Counted from the stretch's first letter, positions 47,380-59,740 are shown. The stretch is 64,000 nt of DNA from Campylorhamphus procurvoides (GCA_013396655.1 WBMV01008303.1:962914-1026913), one strand, 5' to 3'. Program-made: numbers and translations. Notes: generated by a model not told the origin, from the letters alone.

Positions 47380-48310
47380 CCTCTGCATGAAGTATTGTCT
47401 AATCTGTTCTTTAAATCCTCTGCTGAAGGTGAACCCAAGATCCCCACAGTACCTTTTCCCAGTTCAATTTTTTACCACATGGTGAAAAAGTTCCCTTCTT
47501 ATCCACCCTAAATCTCGATTCCCTCTTCCCACTAATCCCACCTATAGCAGACACTGAAAAATTCTTATGACAAACTCCTAAGAACTGGAAGACCATTATT
47601 CTGCTGTATCCTTTGGAGTAGAAAAATAAAGAACAGAAGGGCAAAGTCAGCTTTTCCCAGCTTTCCCTATTTTGCACTGTTTTCTAAATATTTCATTCTA
47701 TTCTCCTTGTCTGGATCCTCCACAGTTTCTTCACATCTCCAAAGGCTCATGCCAAGAAGTGAGGTCAGGTACTCCAAGAGAAGCCAAACCCAGTGCTGTA
47801 TGAGGAGGAAAACATCACCTCCCCAGTCTTGTCCAAGAAACTCCTGAACACTGCAGAATAAATGTGCCCTTCTGCTACGACAGCACTTTGTTGACTCCAA
47901 GTCATCCACGATAACTCTCAAGATCTTTTTTCCCCACACTGCTACCCAGACAGATGTTCTTTGTTCTGTATTTGTACATTTGATTTCTCCCTTTTAAGTG
48001 CATCACTTTGCATTTGTTTTCACTGAATTTCATTTTGCTGATACCCAGCTCGCCGTTCAATTTTTCTAGATCATTTTGAATTCTGATAATGCCTTCCAAA
48101 GTACATCCAACCCCTCCTAGCTCAGTGTCACCTGCAAATTTTATAAGCATATTTCCCATTCCATTGCTTAACTTATTAATGAAACTATTGAATAAAAGCA
48201 GGTCCAGGGCAGATCCCTGCAGGACCCTACTTGAAATACCCTCCCAGTACGACAAAGAGCCATGATAACTATTCTTTGAGAGCTGTGTGTCCAATCAAAA
48301 TATCTTGAAT
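47380..48310 (-). mobile_element. ancient CR1-like LINE with broken reverse transcriptase
   Basis: This is a 5'-truncated non-LTR retrotransposon whose sense strand is minus. The minus frame at 47902-48294 encodes a recognisable stretch of CR1 reverse transcriptase. LQGSALDLLLFNSFINKL matches the family's 'PQGSVLGPLLFNIFINDL' block. KFAGDTELGG matches the catalytic 'KFADDTKLGG' block, with the first catalytic Asp replaced by Gly (codon 48130-48132). Then comes IQNDLEKLNGELGISKMKF and a KCKVMHLKGRNQMYKYR block. The frame shifts near 47900 (VIVDDLESTKCC continues the 'DLGVLVDD' region) and again toward 47500 (KRESRFRVDKKGTFSP). Stops, shifts and the active-site change show it is long dead. The wording of its 3' half is closer to the old CR1 lineages of turtles and crocodilians than to the young bird CR1 seen at 19 and 24 kb, so it is probably an older insertion. 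Confidence 0.85.
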
Positions 48311-50135
48311 TTCAAACTTTACAAAAAGCTGATTTGGAGTATTTGATATGCAAAGGAGCTGGAGGCCAAAGGATAATGCAGTGAATAATTTAAAGCCTAA
48401 GAGAAGGTTTGAGGAAAATCACAATCTGTTGGTGGATGATTTGCCCACAGACAGAGGAAGGAGAATGTGTTAGTTGGTACATTTGCCCAGCAGTGCTGCA
48501 AAAGGCCCCACACAGGCACTGATTTCTCCTGATCAAACACATGCACGACCTCTCATTGACACAGCAATGAAAAGAACAAACAGCAAAGCAATCACAGCAG
48601 GTATCTCCTGCAGATAAAAGGGCAGAGGAGAGCACTTTTCCAGAAGACTTTTCCAGCCATGAACCACATCATTGGTGAAGATCCTCCCATCCTTGTCAGC
48701 CTAGAGTTCACCTCCAAGCCATCACTCAGTGATGGATACCTGGATTTTAAGAGCATTATTTGGCAGGACCTCCATGTGAGGACACACAAATACATTAAAA
48801 ACATGCAAGAATTAATCCTCACAGCCTGAGGGGGGTAAATCTGATCTCAGCACCTTGCCACCAGCTCATACTTCTGTAGCTAGAAGCAGAACTAGGCCCC
48901 TTGAGATGGTACCCTATTTTCATCTAGGTTCAACAAGTTCAGCAAGCAGTGCCCTGCTACGTGAGGAGTCTAATCCAGCCACTTACCAACTGCTTAAGAA
49001 AAATGAACCTGGTGGCCTTACCACAGGAATAAATGAGTGACAGGATTCATGTCTGGAGATTCAGAGGGACTGTTTCTGCTGCCATGGGTATGGTCCTGCC
49101 AATGGGAACTTTAATGGGTGGCTCAGGTACTCTGACCTCTCGTGTGATGGTGGCAGAGGCACCAGCATACAACTCCAGGACTGTAACACAAAGACAATAA
49201 GCCAAAGGCAATGGCTACCAGTACTGGAGCTGTACTGGTGATACCAGCAGTATTCTCCCCTAAACAATTAACTGTTTTTTTCAGAGCACAAGCTAACAGA
49301 ATGCCTTTACCTCCCCGCTTTTTTGAAAGCTATGTTCTTGTTTTACATCTTGAAACTCTATTTCCACGGCACACTTGCTGATGCACATCATGAGCAAGAG
49401 AAACCTGTGGCTTCTTGGCACCATCTCTGCACTCCTGTCGCACAGGATTAGAACTGGGCTTCTAATCTCAAAGCCTGTCACAAATCTAGACTTGAAACAA
49501 TGAATTAATAAATAAGTGACTAGGTGTCAGTTTTATGGCACACATTACCTGCATAAATTTCACCCAATGCAGCCACTTGTCATTTTCAGCACCCCTGGAG
49601 ACCCCAATGGCTGATAACTCTTGCACATCACTTTGCAACCCATTATACAGATGAAGTGTTATGATAAAACCTTCCTCCTCGCTGACTCCTTCTGTTTTTC
49701 AGATGCAATCTGAGTGGAAGCTGAAGAGATCCCATCCCCCATGGCAGAGATAAGGTTATGGAGGGTAGGTCTTAGTAAGGATTTTGCAAGCTGCATGAAT
49801 TATTAAAGTCCTTTATGATATAATGACAGACATATCAGGTTATTTGTTTATTCTGTGTATAATTCATGACTCTCTTGGGAGCTAGACAGAAGTAGGATCG
49901 CTTGTTGCATCTTCATTCCAGTAAATCCTCATCACCAGATGGAAAGCTGAACCCTCCTCGAGAAGACAAAACAGCCACACCTTGCAGGACCTGCACTTGG
50001 GATTGGCAAATGGAGAGCTTTTTACACAGCTTGGAGAAACAGTGAAGCTGTCACTTGAGTACACGGGGCTAGATGGCTAAAAGATGACAGTCCCAGTGGT
50101 GTTTCTGTCTGGTGCCACCAGAACACTGTCCACTA
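48311..50135. other. non-coding DNA, no gene recognised
   Basis: Sequence just left-flanking the 5' truncation point of the LINE (48311 onward) shows no homology to it. Further right I see unique-looking DNA with a short MIR-like CATTATACAGATGAAG at 49641-49656 that I do not call. There is no exon. Confidence 0.45.
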
Positions 50136-50141
50136 AAGCGT

Positions 50142-50292
50142 ATGCAAATAGATTGATAAGTAGATGCTGTGAGTTGCTCCATGCTCCTGTATCACTGCTG
50201 AGCAATAACAGGACCATCCTCCGAAGAGGCTCATGCAGGCTCTTATAAGACTTTAGGATAGTTCACAATCCCCATGTCCTGGCTATGCAAAT
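50142..50292 (+). promoter_or_regulatory. two TATGCAAAT octamer motifs 143 bp apart
   Basis: Exact ATGCAAAT octamers, each preceded by T, occur at 50142-50149 and 50285-50292 in the same orientation. The first lies in GCGTATGCAAATAGATTGATAAG, the second in GGCTATGCAAATACTATGATGG. They are possible POU-factor sites. Nothing else supports regulatory function. Confidence 0.22.
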
Positions 50293-52130
50293 ACTATGAT
50301 GGTGGACAAAGCAGAAGAGTTCTCCTTGCTTGGGTCATTTATGTAGAGACTGGTCAAGGTGTGGGGCAAAGCATGATAAATGAGTGGCACATTCTGATGG
50401 CTGGAATGGAGTTTTTGATACATTCATTGTAGTCATCTCCCATTTCCCTAGCATGTTATTTAATGGGTGAGGGAGATGTGAGACCATAGCAGCAAAATGG
50501 AACTAAAGGATTGACTGGAGCCCCTGGCAAGAAAGAGCTGCCCAATGTGCCCTTGCTCACCCAAGGTTCTCCACCCAGTGATGCTCCTAGAGCCAGGAAC
50601 AGTCACGCTACTATGGAGAGTTGCAGCAAAACACAAAGGTGGTCAAGCTGAAATCAGCACACTGTAAACTCTTATCAGCCACTGGACATCAGAGAACTGC
50701 TTTCAGCACCCACCCTCCCCACGGCAGATTCCAGCTGAATGGAAACAGACCAGGTACAAACGATGCATCTGATCACTTAAAGACAAAACATGTTAAGGAG
50801 TTTGATAGAGGACTCCTGACTAGTCAGACCTCAGCTGGATTTCTGTCTACAGCTTCTCTCCTTAGCAAGAAAAGATATCATTAACCTCTGCTCCAAGAAC
50901 TATTTAGGGGCATCCATTGTCATTGCTTCTGCCTCAAACCATGTCAGTCCAAGTCTCCTGGGGTTTCTGGAGTAGCCTCTCACAGCACCATATGGAACAT
51001 TCCTCAGGGGTTTCTGGGCATCACTGTCACTCAGTGTCTATCTAGTTAAATCCCCCACCTTAAACAACCCCTCTCCACACCATCCCCCTACCTGAGAGGT
51101 TCCTGGCTCCTAAGAGAGCGTTGTAATCATTGTTATTATAAAGCACTTAGCGATGCTCACTTATTGCATCTCTCACCGGCCAAATACCCAGAACCCTGTT
51201 ATTTCAAATGCAGTTGCCTTCATTTGCAGAAGCTCTTCATTGTATTAGTCCCTTTCAGCAGTGAAAGAAAAAAGGGGTGGGGGTGGAGAGCATTAAAAAA
51301 AATAAATAACAGTTTACTGCATTTTATGCCATTACCTCACTACTTTGGGATACACATCTAAAAGCTGTTTGCAAGACCTCTCTTGCTATAAGGTGGCATC
51401 CAGACAAGCTCTGAGGCAGAGTGGAAGCACGAAGCCCAGTTCAGTTTTGTCCCAGCACTGCTGCATCACCCAAAGCATTACAGCAACATGGATGAAGCTG
51501 CCAGCTTTCACAGGTCATTCCTCCCTCCTTCTCCCAGTTCAGCTGGGACAAACTGCTCCCTCCACAGGGAAATAGCATATACATACCACCTTGCCTCTGA
51601 AAAGGATACAAGTCTGTATAAAGGGAGGTGTCTGAACCACACTGGAGACACTCAGAAGGTGCTATAGGATTTGCTGAATGTGCTCAGGACACTGATCTAT
51701 CAGGCTGTTTCCAAATCTTCAGCCGTAGCCAGCTTTTCACACCAAAAAGAATGTCCCTCCTGTCCTGGAGAACCCCATGAAAAGAGGATGCTGGGCTGGA
51801 GCACCATGGGAATTTCCCCTGCTGCAAGAAAACACCACTCCACAACAAGCTCTCTTCCCTTTCCAAAGGGAAGGGTCCCTGGGAAACTCTCCTGGAGCCT
51901 AAGCACAGATGTGTCCCTCTCCTTGCCAGAAGTCCCAAGCTGATAAGCCAGTAGTGCACCCCCAACTTGCTTCACAGCCATCAAAGTTGCCACCCGCATC
52001 CCCTCCCTGTTGCAATCCCACAGTTAAAGCAGACAGTGCAACAGCCCATTAAACATCATTATGAAGGGACTGATCAATGTTGAACTGTCAAATGCTCCTA
52101 ATATGTCTGACAAAAATATTTCTGTCTTTT
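50293..52130. other. non-coding DNA, no gene recognised
   Basis: Unique-looking sequence. The frames at 51671-51943 (plus) and 51684-51999 (minus) overlap and lack domains. A purine-rich patch lies at 51268-51294. No repeat family was recognised. Confidence 0.5.
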
Positions 52131-52133
52131 TCA

Positions 52134-52232
52134 GGGAGGCAAAAATGGAGCTACAAAGGTGAAGCAGCAGTCCCAAACCCACACAGACTTTTGGGAGCAG
52201 AGTCAGAACTGCAACTCAACCTCCTGATGCTA
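52134..52232 (-). repeat. MIR-like SINE fragment (ancient)
   Basis: On the plus strand the inverted MIR order is visible: GGAGCTACAAAGGTGAAGCA ('gagaggttaagtga'), GCAGTCCCAAACCCACACAG ('cttgcccaaggtcacacag'), then GGGAGCAGAGTCAGAACTGC ('gtggcagagccgggattc') and CAACCTCCTGATGC. The order and spacing are right although single blocks are diverged. Confidence 0.45.
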
Positions 52233-53302
52233 AATTTGATGTTTGCCCTTGGAAGACAGCACTGGAACACCAAAGCAGGAAACTCACACACCTATGGGTA
52301 CCTCAAAGGTTTCCTCCCAGCCCTTACACACAGTACACTCACATGTAACTGGATGTGAAGATTATAAGATAACTCTCTCTTCTGCTTTTCTAAATGGATA
52401 TTAACATTAAAACCAAAAACATCTGACATCCCAAACCCCTATGAATAGAATGCCTTGGACTCTTTTCTGTGAGAAAGAAAAATCCCAGTCTCTAATGTGG
52501 TCCTCTCAATGGGGCCTGTGACATCACCAGCCCCTTTCTATTTAGAATAATGACTTCTTCCACATGCCAGGAGATTTGAAATTACCTGTGAAATATATTT
52601 CCCTAGGCACAGGCTCAAGAAGCATGTAAATTACCCGGCTTAATGGCCTCCAGAATTTCTCTCCAAGACAGACACAGGGAGTAGGAAATGTTCAGATGGC
52701 ATCTCAGGTACCTTCCAAGGGGTTAAATATCCGAGGGACAGTCAGGAGCCACTGCCCTACAGTTTCCCCAGGAACTGGTCCCACTGGTGAGCACTTGCCA
52801 CAAAGAGGCAATGAGCACGAGGTCCAATTCTAAATGGGTGCATCATCAGCACAAAAATGCAATTTTAAAGAGAGCATTTCTTGGGAAAGGTGCCTAAGCA
52901 TAATTTACTCAGCACAAGGAGCCAACATAGGGCTTATGCAGCAGAGGGCACCCATTTGATTTGCAGAAGCCCCATGCTGAGCACTCAACAACAAGGCCTC
53001 CTGCCCTCCGACTAACCATACAGAGAACAGCACTGCCCAAGCTTTGATGTTCAGCCATTTGCCAGAGAAGAGTGTCCTTCAGAGAAACTTTTCATCCACA
53101 AGGACAGTTCCCACCCTCCCAACACCAAAGGGACAGATACTGTCCCTGGAGTACAAATCCTCCTGCCCATGATTTTTGTTACTGCAGCTGGATCTGATGT
53201 CTCGTTAGTCCATAGCCGAAGAAACATTTTTCCCCCGAAATGAAGAGCAAGGATTCATTCAGAGGAACAGAAGAGGAGTAATTATGTAATATGGTTATAT
53301 TT
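52233..53302. other. non-coding DNA, no gene recognised
   Basis: No repeat or credible exon was seen. The frames are all short. Confidence 0.5.
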
Positions 53303-53372
53303 CCTGCTCCACCACTGGCATACTGGAGTCTCTGAAGCCTTAGTTTCATCAGCAAAATGAGCAGTAAGTGCA
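53303..53372 (+). repeat. MIR-like SINE fragment (ancient)
   Basis: In plus orientation, CTGCTCCACCACTGGCATACTGG ('ctctgccacttactagctgtg') is followed after an apparent gap by TCTCTGAAGCCTTAGTTTCATCAGC and AAAATGAGCAGTAA ('cctctgtgcctcagtttcctcatctgtaaaatggggataa'). It is a shortened copy, in the opposite orientation to the one at 52.1 kb. Confidence 0.35.
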
Positions 53373-56300
53373 AGTGCTACTGCAAAGTGCACGTACAAAA
53401 TTTCAACAAGGAGTGGAAGATGGAGAACAGGACAAGATGCTCACACTGCAGTGGGGAGTGGGAGAGAAGGGGGGAAATCCCAAGGGCATCATGAAAGAAT
53501 TATCTGTCTCCCCAGGAAACAAGCCTGAGGCACACAAGCTTTGATCCTGATGCTCGCCAAGACTGACAGGTTGGTCACCCTTTAACACACAGTGGACAGA
53601 AAGTAGGGCAAAAGGTCAATCAGGGATAAGAGAACACCTGGGAGACAGCCTGGCTATGGAAAAATGGGCCAAATTCCTCAGTATAAACCTCCTCAGAGCA
53701 AAGGTGTAAGACAAGGTCTTTGAGACTCTTCTAAAGTGAGAACCTGCCCTCATTCTCGGCCACAAGCATCTTGCTAACCCACACGCTGCCAGAAGCTGTG
53801 GTATCACAGTGAGATTAGTGCAGAAGCAATTTGAAAAACCAGCAATTTCCAAGCTAATTTCCTCACTCACAAGCATGCCACTAAGGGCTGAAGTCCGTCT
53901 GGACTCCTCACAGCTATCTGTGCTCAGGATTAGCTATACAACACTGCCAATAATGCAAGCACTCCACTACTCAGAAACTATTAGAAGATAAATATTAAAT
54001 CTCAATATCATGGCAGTAGAAAAAAAATGAGGAGAAGGAACGTCATTGTAATAAATACTGTAACCAAGCCAAATGAGGAAGCAAGGTTAGTTTCATGTGG
54101 AAAATTAGACAAAAACCCCTGCAATATACTTGGAATAGTCCTTGCTTTGGTTATGGGATCTGGACTTTTGTGCAGTGAACCTCAAGAAGTTCAGAACAGT
54201 TCAACAAACTGCAGCTTTAGCCAGTATTTTAGGTTGGCAGCTGTGGGATGAAATTGCCACTCTGGCCACCAATTCCACCCAGCCCTGAGGCACCAGGCCT
54301 TGCACCCTGCATCTAACATACTTTGTTAATTGGAGAAACTGCAGGTATATGCACCACCTGTGGCCCCAACAAGGCCTTAAGTAATGCAGCAGCTGGAACA
54401 GCTCACCTGCAGCCCAAGCAGGTTCCATTCCACCACACTGCAATCACTCTGATACTCCTCCATAAGGACAGGTACTATTCACTAAACCTTTCCTTTCTGC
54501 AGCTGCTTGGTGCTCTCTGAAAAAAAACTTCACATACAAGAACCCTGATGTTACCCAGTGAGGTCCAATAACAACTGAAATGGCCCAAACACATCAATAA
54601 GTAGATTTAACTAAGAATGAAAGTCAAGTATTACACAAGCTGCCATAAAAACAGCACATCTTTTCTTCTGGCAAGTGGCAAACCTACTCTTCCACCAGCC
54701 AGCTCTGACTCCAGAGAAACAGATGGGGTCTGGCAGCCACTTTCCTGTGAGAAGGTGGCTGACCGTGCACTCAGTTGCCTAAGAGTCCCCAAATAAGTGA
54801 CATTTATTAAGTGGCCCTCACAAAATAAAAAAAAAGGCAAGGCTGCTTTCAGCACACATAATCACATTCATAAACTGCACAAACCAGGAATGCTTTCAGC
54901 ACAAGGCTCGACTTGGAGTGGTGTCAAGAGAAGAAGGGCAAGCAAAGATTCCCACACAGCAGCATTGCCACAGGCAGCGCTCCATGCAGAGCACAGCCCT
55001 GGGATGCATCCTCACCTCTGGCTTGGGAACACTGTGCCTGCTCGAGCAAACACGGCCCCAGCAGGGCTGTCACCACAGGGCTGCAAGAAGGGAAAAAGGT
55101 AGGAGCCAGCTCAGCACTCACAGTGCTGAAGTGAGATCTCGTGCCAAAATGTGGCTGTCAGAGCCCTTTGGTACCCAGCTGCTCCATCCTCGTGTCTGGG
55201 CAGGGAGCACAGGGAAGCAGGGGGGAATTGAGGGTATAAATTCACCTGTGGAAGGAGCCACTTCACACCAAAAAGAGCCCCAAGCACTTAGCAGGCAGTA
55301 AGGGTGAGACACAGCTAGTTAAGATTTTTCTGTGAAGACTAGATCAAAACAAATAAACATAGCAAGGAGCAAGTGACACAGAAATGTTCAATTTAGCCTT
55401 AAGATGATGGGTAAAAAGGCGGTTTTGATGTCAGAAATGCCAACAGAACATTTTTGCTGCTGGGTCAAACAGGCGGGCAGGTGCTAAATGGGGTTATTTA
55501 GAAACTGGGACCAAAGCATAGGCAGATAGTAAATGTGTTAGATGTGTTTCTTTTCTCCATCTCACAATAAAACGTCACATCAGAAGCAATCACAACCACC
55601 ACCATATTTAAAAGACAAGGCCTGAAAGTTACCCCCAGCATAATCCCACAGCATGGTTATAGCAGGGATGAATTTGTCCCAGTATCTTGGAAATTTTCTT
55701 GGCAATTCTCAGCTTTTAAACCTACACAGCTGTAGCAGAGTACAGCACACAAGACTGACAACAGCAAACTCTTCTGCATCCCAACAAGCCAAACGCCAGG
55801 AATGGCTCTATCAGAAGCCCCCCAGCACTTGGCCAAGGAAGGGCAGAAAAGAATCCCTGTTCACAGAGGGGGTCCCTTTTGGTCTGTACTCTTGAATCTG
55901 TGGGAGGCAAAATAAACTCATCAGTTTGACCACTGATCAACAATTATTAAGACTTCCTAGCCAACAAAAACAGGAAAAAAAAAAACAAACTAAGGGCTGC
56001 ATGAAGAGAAAAATATTGATTTTTTTCATACTCATGTAATCTACCCTCCTTCCCAGAGCAAGCAGGGGAGGAGGGGAAAGCAGAGTGCCCGTGAAGCTTT
56101 GACGCATGCCTAGCTCACCATCCTGAAACCCTTTTCAGCTTGCAGGCCTTGAATAATTAAATGCTGTTTCTTCCATCCTTTTTTCGCCTGGTATTCATGA
56201 CACACTGCTGCAGAAGGCTTACTTTTACCTGGGCAAGGGGCATCCCTCTCTCTGCAGAGGTACTGGGAAGCACATGAGCCCACGCAATACTTCCCACACA

Positions 56301-56880
56301 CACTGATCCCAAGAATGTGACACTACACTGAACGCTCAGCAGAGACCTCTAATTTACAAGACTACCTCAGACTTGAGGAAATGGCACTTTGGCTCCTCCT
56401 GGGTCTACTGAGTTCGTTATGGAGCAATAAAAAGACATTCAACCACTCACAGCCCAGAATCTGACTCAATCTTCAACACCTGATAAAGCTGAACATTAGG
56501 CGCTCCGCTTGGCTTAAGTCTCTCTATTTTGGGGCTTATGTTACAGCTGCCAAAAATCTGCCTGTGAAACCCACCATACGTTAGAAATGCAAACAAGGCA
56601 CTGCATTCATGACCCTCCCTGTGTCATACTGTATAGAAACCACAACAGAGATATTATTACATGAAATTTAATAGCTCTGAGAATTTAAATAGAGGAATAT
56701 CTCTGGTTCAACAGAAATTACATCACTGAAAGCTTTATACATTTTTGATGGGTAAGTAGCTTATACAAGGTTAGCTCTGAAAATTATTTAGATACATGCC
56801 CCTTGTTTTGCTTTTTTATTTGGAGAATTAATGTGAATGCAGACTCTGGATATGGGATTCTTCTGGACTGCAGAATATTA
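53373..56880. other. non-coding DNA, no gene recognised
   Basis: The sequence is mixed. The GC-richer part at 54900-55310 carries overlapping plus-strand frames (for example 54918-55301) that lack domains or splice-site support. A poly(A)-like run of 12 A lies at 55974-55985 without a recognisable element attached. Confidence 0.45.
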
Positions 56881-56884
56881 AGTG

Positions 56885-56966
56885 CTCACTGAAGAAGAAA
56901 CAGAGCCTGACAGCAAACTGGCAGCTCGTGACAAAAGTTTCAGAACCCAGCTCTGTTATGAGTTGA
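56885..56966 (-). repeat. possible MIR-like SINE fragment
   Basis: Inverted MIR-like order is suggested by GAAGAAGAAACAGAGCCTGA, GGCAGCTCGTGACAAAAG and TTTCAGAACCCAGCTCTG, recalling 'gaggaaactgaggctcag', 'cagctagtaagtggcaga' and 'gattcgaacccaggtctg'. This is the weakest of the called MIR-like segments. Confidence 0.27.
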
Positions 56967-58690
56967 GAGGCATTGGTATTTATAAGGAGAATCATATCCT
57001 CATTTGTCACTTCAATGGAGATGGATATAACACTTTCCCAATTCTTTCCACCAATTCGACCATTTAAGGGCTAACTTTGCTTGCAAGGCCAGGAGGCTCA
57101 GAAGCCCAAACACATGGGGCAGGCTCTGTTTACCTACGAATCAGGTACAGAGAAGCAGCCACACCGTGAACCTGTACTGTGCCTGCTGCATCACTGATTT
57201 TTTGATTTTTAGCTCTGAAATTATGTTCCAGCAGGGTCTGAAGCAAGCTGGCACGCTGCTGCCAGGACTCCAACTCTTACTACCCTCACTCTTCATTGGA
57301 TAACACTGATTTAATGCTCTTGTGGACACATCTTCCAGGTTATCCTGAGCAAACCTCTCTGGTCCACAGCCACGTGCTGTGCATGCCTGCAAGCCTTCCA
57401 GTTCCTGAATACCACACAGAAAAGCCTTGCCAGCTCTGGCTTGATCCTTCATTTAGTACAACTCAGATAAGAAAACTTCACCAAAATGAGTATATACTTA
57501 ACAAAACCACCCCTGCAAATGACATTCCTATAGATGGGAAGCAGCCAGTATTCTGGTCATTAGATTTTCGCCCTTCTCTGTCCTTGTGTCTGTACTCCCC
57601 ATCTTTCCCGCCCCCCACCCTTCCCTGAAGCATAAGTTGCTTTCCAACACTACACAGATTTTTGCTCCAATGCACAGCATGATCTAACTAATTCGCACTT
57701 CATTGCTCTGCACACCTCATCATTTGCACATGAAAACAGCAGTCTCTCTATCCCTCCACTTGCTGCCTATTTCTTCCTGCATCCTCCACCTCCTGCACCT
57801 CCTCAGCACAACTCCACTACGGAAGCTGCAGTGAAGAGGCTCACATTACCAGGACTCCATTGCTTTTACAAAATTTACTAGCTCGCTGTGAAACCTCATA
57901 AATAATTCAAGATAGACAACCTTCGTCAGGTAAATGAACGTGCCTTTTGTAATCCATCGCTCAGTGTTTTGTATCACCGTGATACCCGTACTCACTGTAG
58001 GCACAACCCATATTGATTCATGAATTCCCCAAGTGTCACCGTGGGGCAGAGCAGAACAGTTTTGGCACCAGCAGAATCCAAGGAAACCCTAAGTCCCCCC
58101 AGGGCTTCAGGAGATTCACAACAGATACCCACTGGTGCAGAAGTAGCTCCAGCCTAGTCCCCTTCATCCATCCCCACCCTTCAAGGACAGTGAGACAAGG
58201 AACAAGGTCGAGGGAGACGAGGCATTCTTATTAAAGATCTCCTTTTCATTGCAAGAACGTCAGGGATTTTGACATACACCAGAGCTAAAAATGATGTTGC
58301 ATCCTGTACCTCTTGCATTTAACTCCGTGCATATCAGTGGTGTTACTGTGCAAAGGCACTTAGAGATGGGCTTCTCTCTAAGAACCCCTTCTGTTTTGAC
58401 AACTGTGCCCAGGGCTTTGTCATCATCAGCGCTATTGTATTAGATGGTTTACACTGCCATTTAGCACCCAATCTGATTGCTGGCAGCAATTACCTCCCCT
58501 GGAGTGCCCAGCCCCAACCAGTAGCCTGGGGAGGAGTCTTGATCCTGGTACTCCTGAAAGGCAGGAAAGTCTCCCGTGGCCCTGGGAAAAGGTGTGCTGT
58601 GCAACAGCTCCTGCAGCGTCCCCCCAGACCGAGAAGGAGCTAATCACAGGCAATAACAACAACCTTGCACGGAGTTAATGAGTAGATAGA
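56967..58690. other. non-coding DNA, no gene recognised
   Basis: A plus-strand frame (57296-57628) and a minus-strand frame (57141-57452) overlap without domains. A C-rich run lies at 57609-57617. No repeat family was recognised. Confidence 0.45.
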
Positions 58691-58699
58691 GAAACCACA

Positions 58700-59740
58700 G
58701 GCGGTGCACCCTTTGTCGGGTCCTTTGAGTGCCATCCAGGTCCTTGTGTCTCTCGCCCCGCAGCCCTTTCACCCCTCACAAACTCATCTGGTTAAACACC
58801 CTGATCACTCACGCCTCACTCAACGCGAGAAACACTCTGCTTTACGGGAGAAGAATGAATCCTCTGGTCTGGGTAAACACCTTTTATTTCTTACGATGCT
58901 TATGACCCAAAGGTAAATGACTGAGACAGAATGGGAAGGGTCATAGGACAACTTAGGAAGAAAAGCCACGCGCATTTTCCAAACGATCAAATGATTCAGC
59001 CTGAAGAAAATCACGCCAATATCTTGTTGATACAAACTAAGCCTCCGATAACAACAATTTGTACAACTCATTCCCCGTGCAATAACAAACTTGAGGATGA
59101 AGGCTATCCTACAGGCACAGCTCTAAAACAACAAACTACTACCAACACCCCTGAGAGGAAAATAATTTTGTTAACAAAACACACTGTATCTTCAAAAGAC
59201 TCCTGGAAAAGTAAATATTGAAACGTTCAGATACCGTCCATTCTTGCTGAATGTTTCACTCGAGTATTTTGTTTGGTAGTGACTTTTGCTTTAATTTCAT
59301 CCCACTGGAGTATTTCATTAGCTGAAAACGCATGATCTGAAACGTATGGCATGTGCACACGTATAATTTTACAGCGTGCAGATGCCCCAGCACTTAAGCC
59401 CTCAAGAGTTTTTCTTACGGCTTTTGAAGCCAAACACAAGGAAGTTCGATCAAGAATAAACGTTCAGGTTTCCATTTAGACCCTATGTAACCACCTTCAG
59501 CATTTAGAGGCTGTTGCACACACACACACAGAGCACGCACGAAGCTTCTTTACAAGAAAGCTGCTGCTGAACTCTGCCTGTCAAACACCGAGCACAAGCC
59601 CATTTCTACCCTCAGGTCTGTGTGCAGGAGCCTTATCGATTTCAGTGGGAACCCACACGCATTATCAAGAGAATTTCAATTAACAATTTCTCAGGGTATA
59701 CAGCCGAAAAACTCAAGCTCCTGAAACCACAATCTTGAAG
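58700..59740. promoter_or_regulatory. CpG-preserved, AT-moderate domain
   Basis: I count 31 CpG dinucleotides here, against roughly half a dozen per kb in ordinary parts of the window, although the base composition is not GC-rich. Many sit in words such as AACGCGAG, CCACGCGC, AAACGATC, AAACGTTC, AAACGTATG and CACACGTAT. CpG retention without GC richness suggests low germline methylation or long-term selective constraint, as at some enhancers and unannotated promoters. A plus-strand frame of 96 codons (58931-59221) and a minus-strand frame of 70 codons (59227-59439) lie inside. Neither is recognisable, so I do not call them genes. Confidence 0.35.
59516..59531 (+). repeat. (CA)n microsatellite
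   Basis: Seven CA units follow G at 59516. It is a short perfect dinucleotide repeat inside the CpG-preserved domain. Confidence 0.8.

Noticed and set aside
49641..49670. MIR-like CATTATACAGATGAAG phrase
   Set aside because: A single short block without the neighbouring MIR blocks in order.
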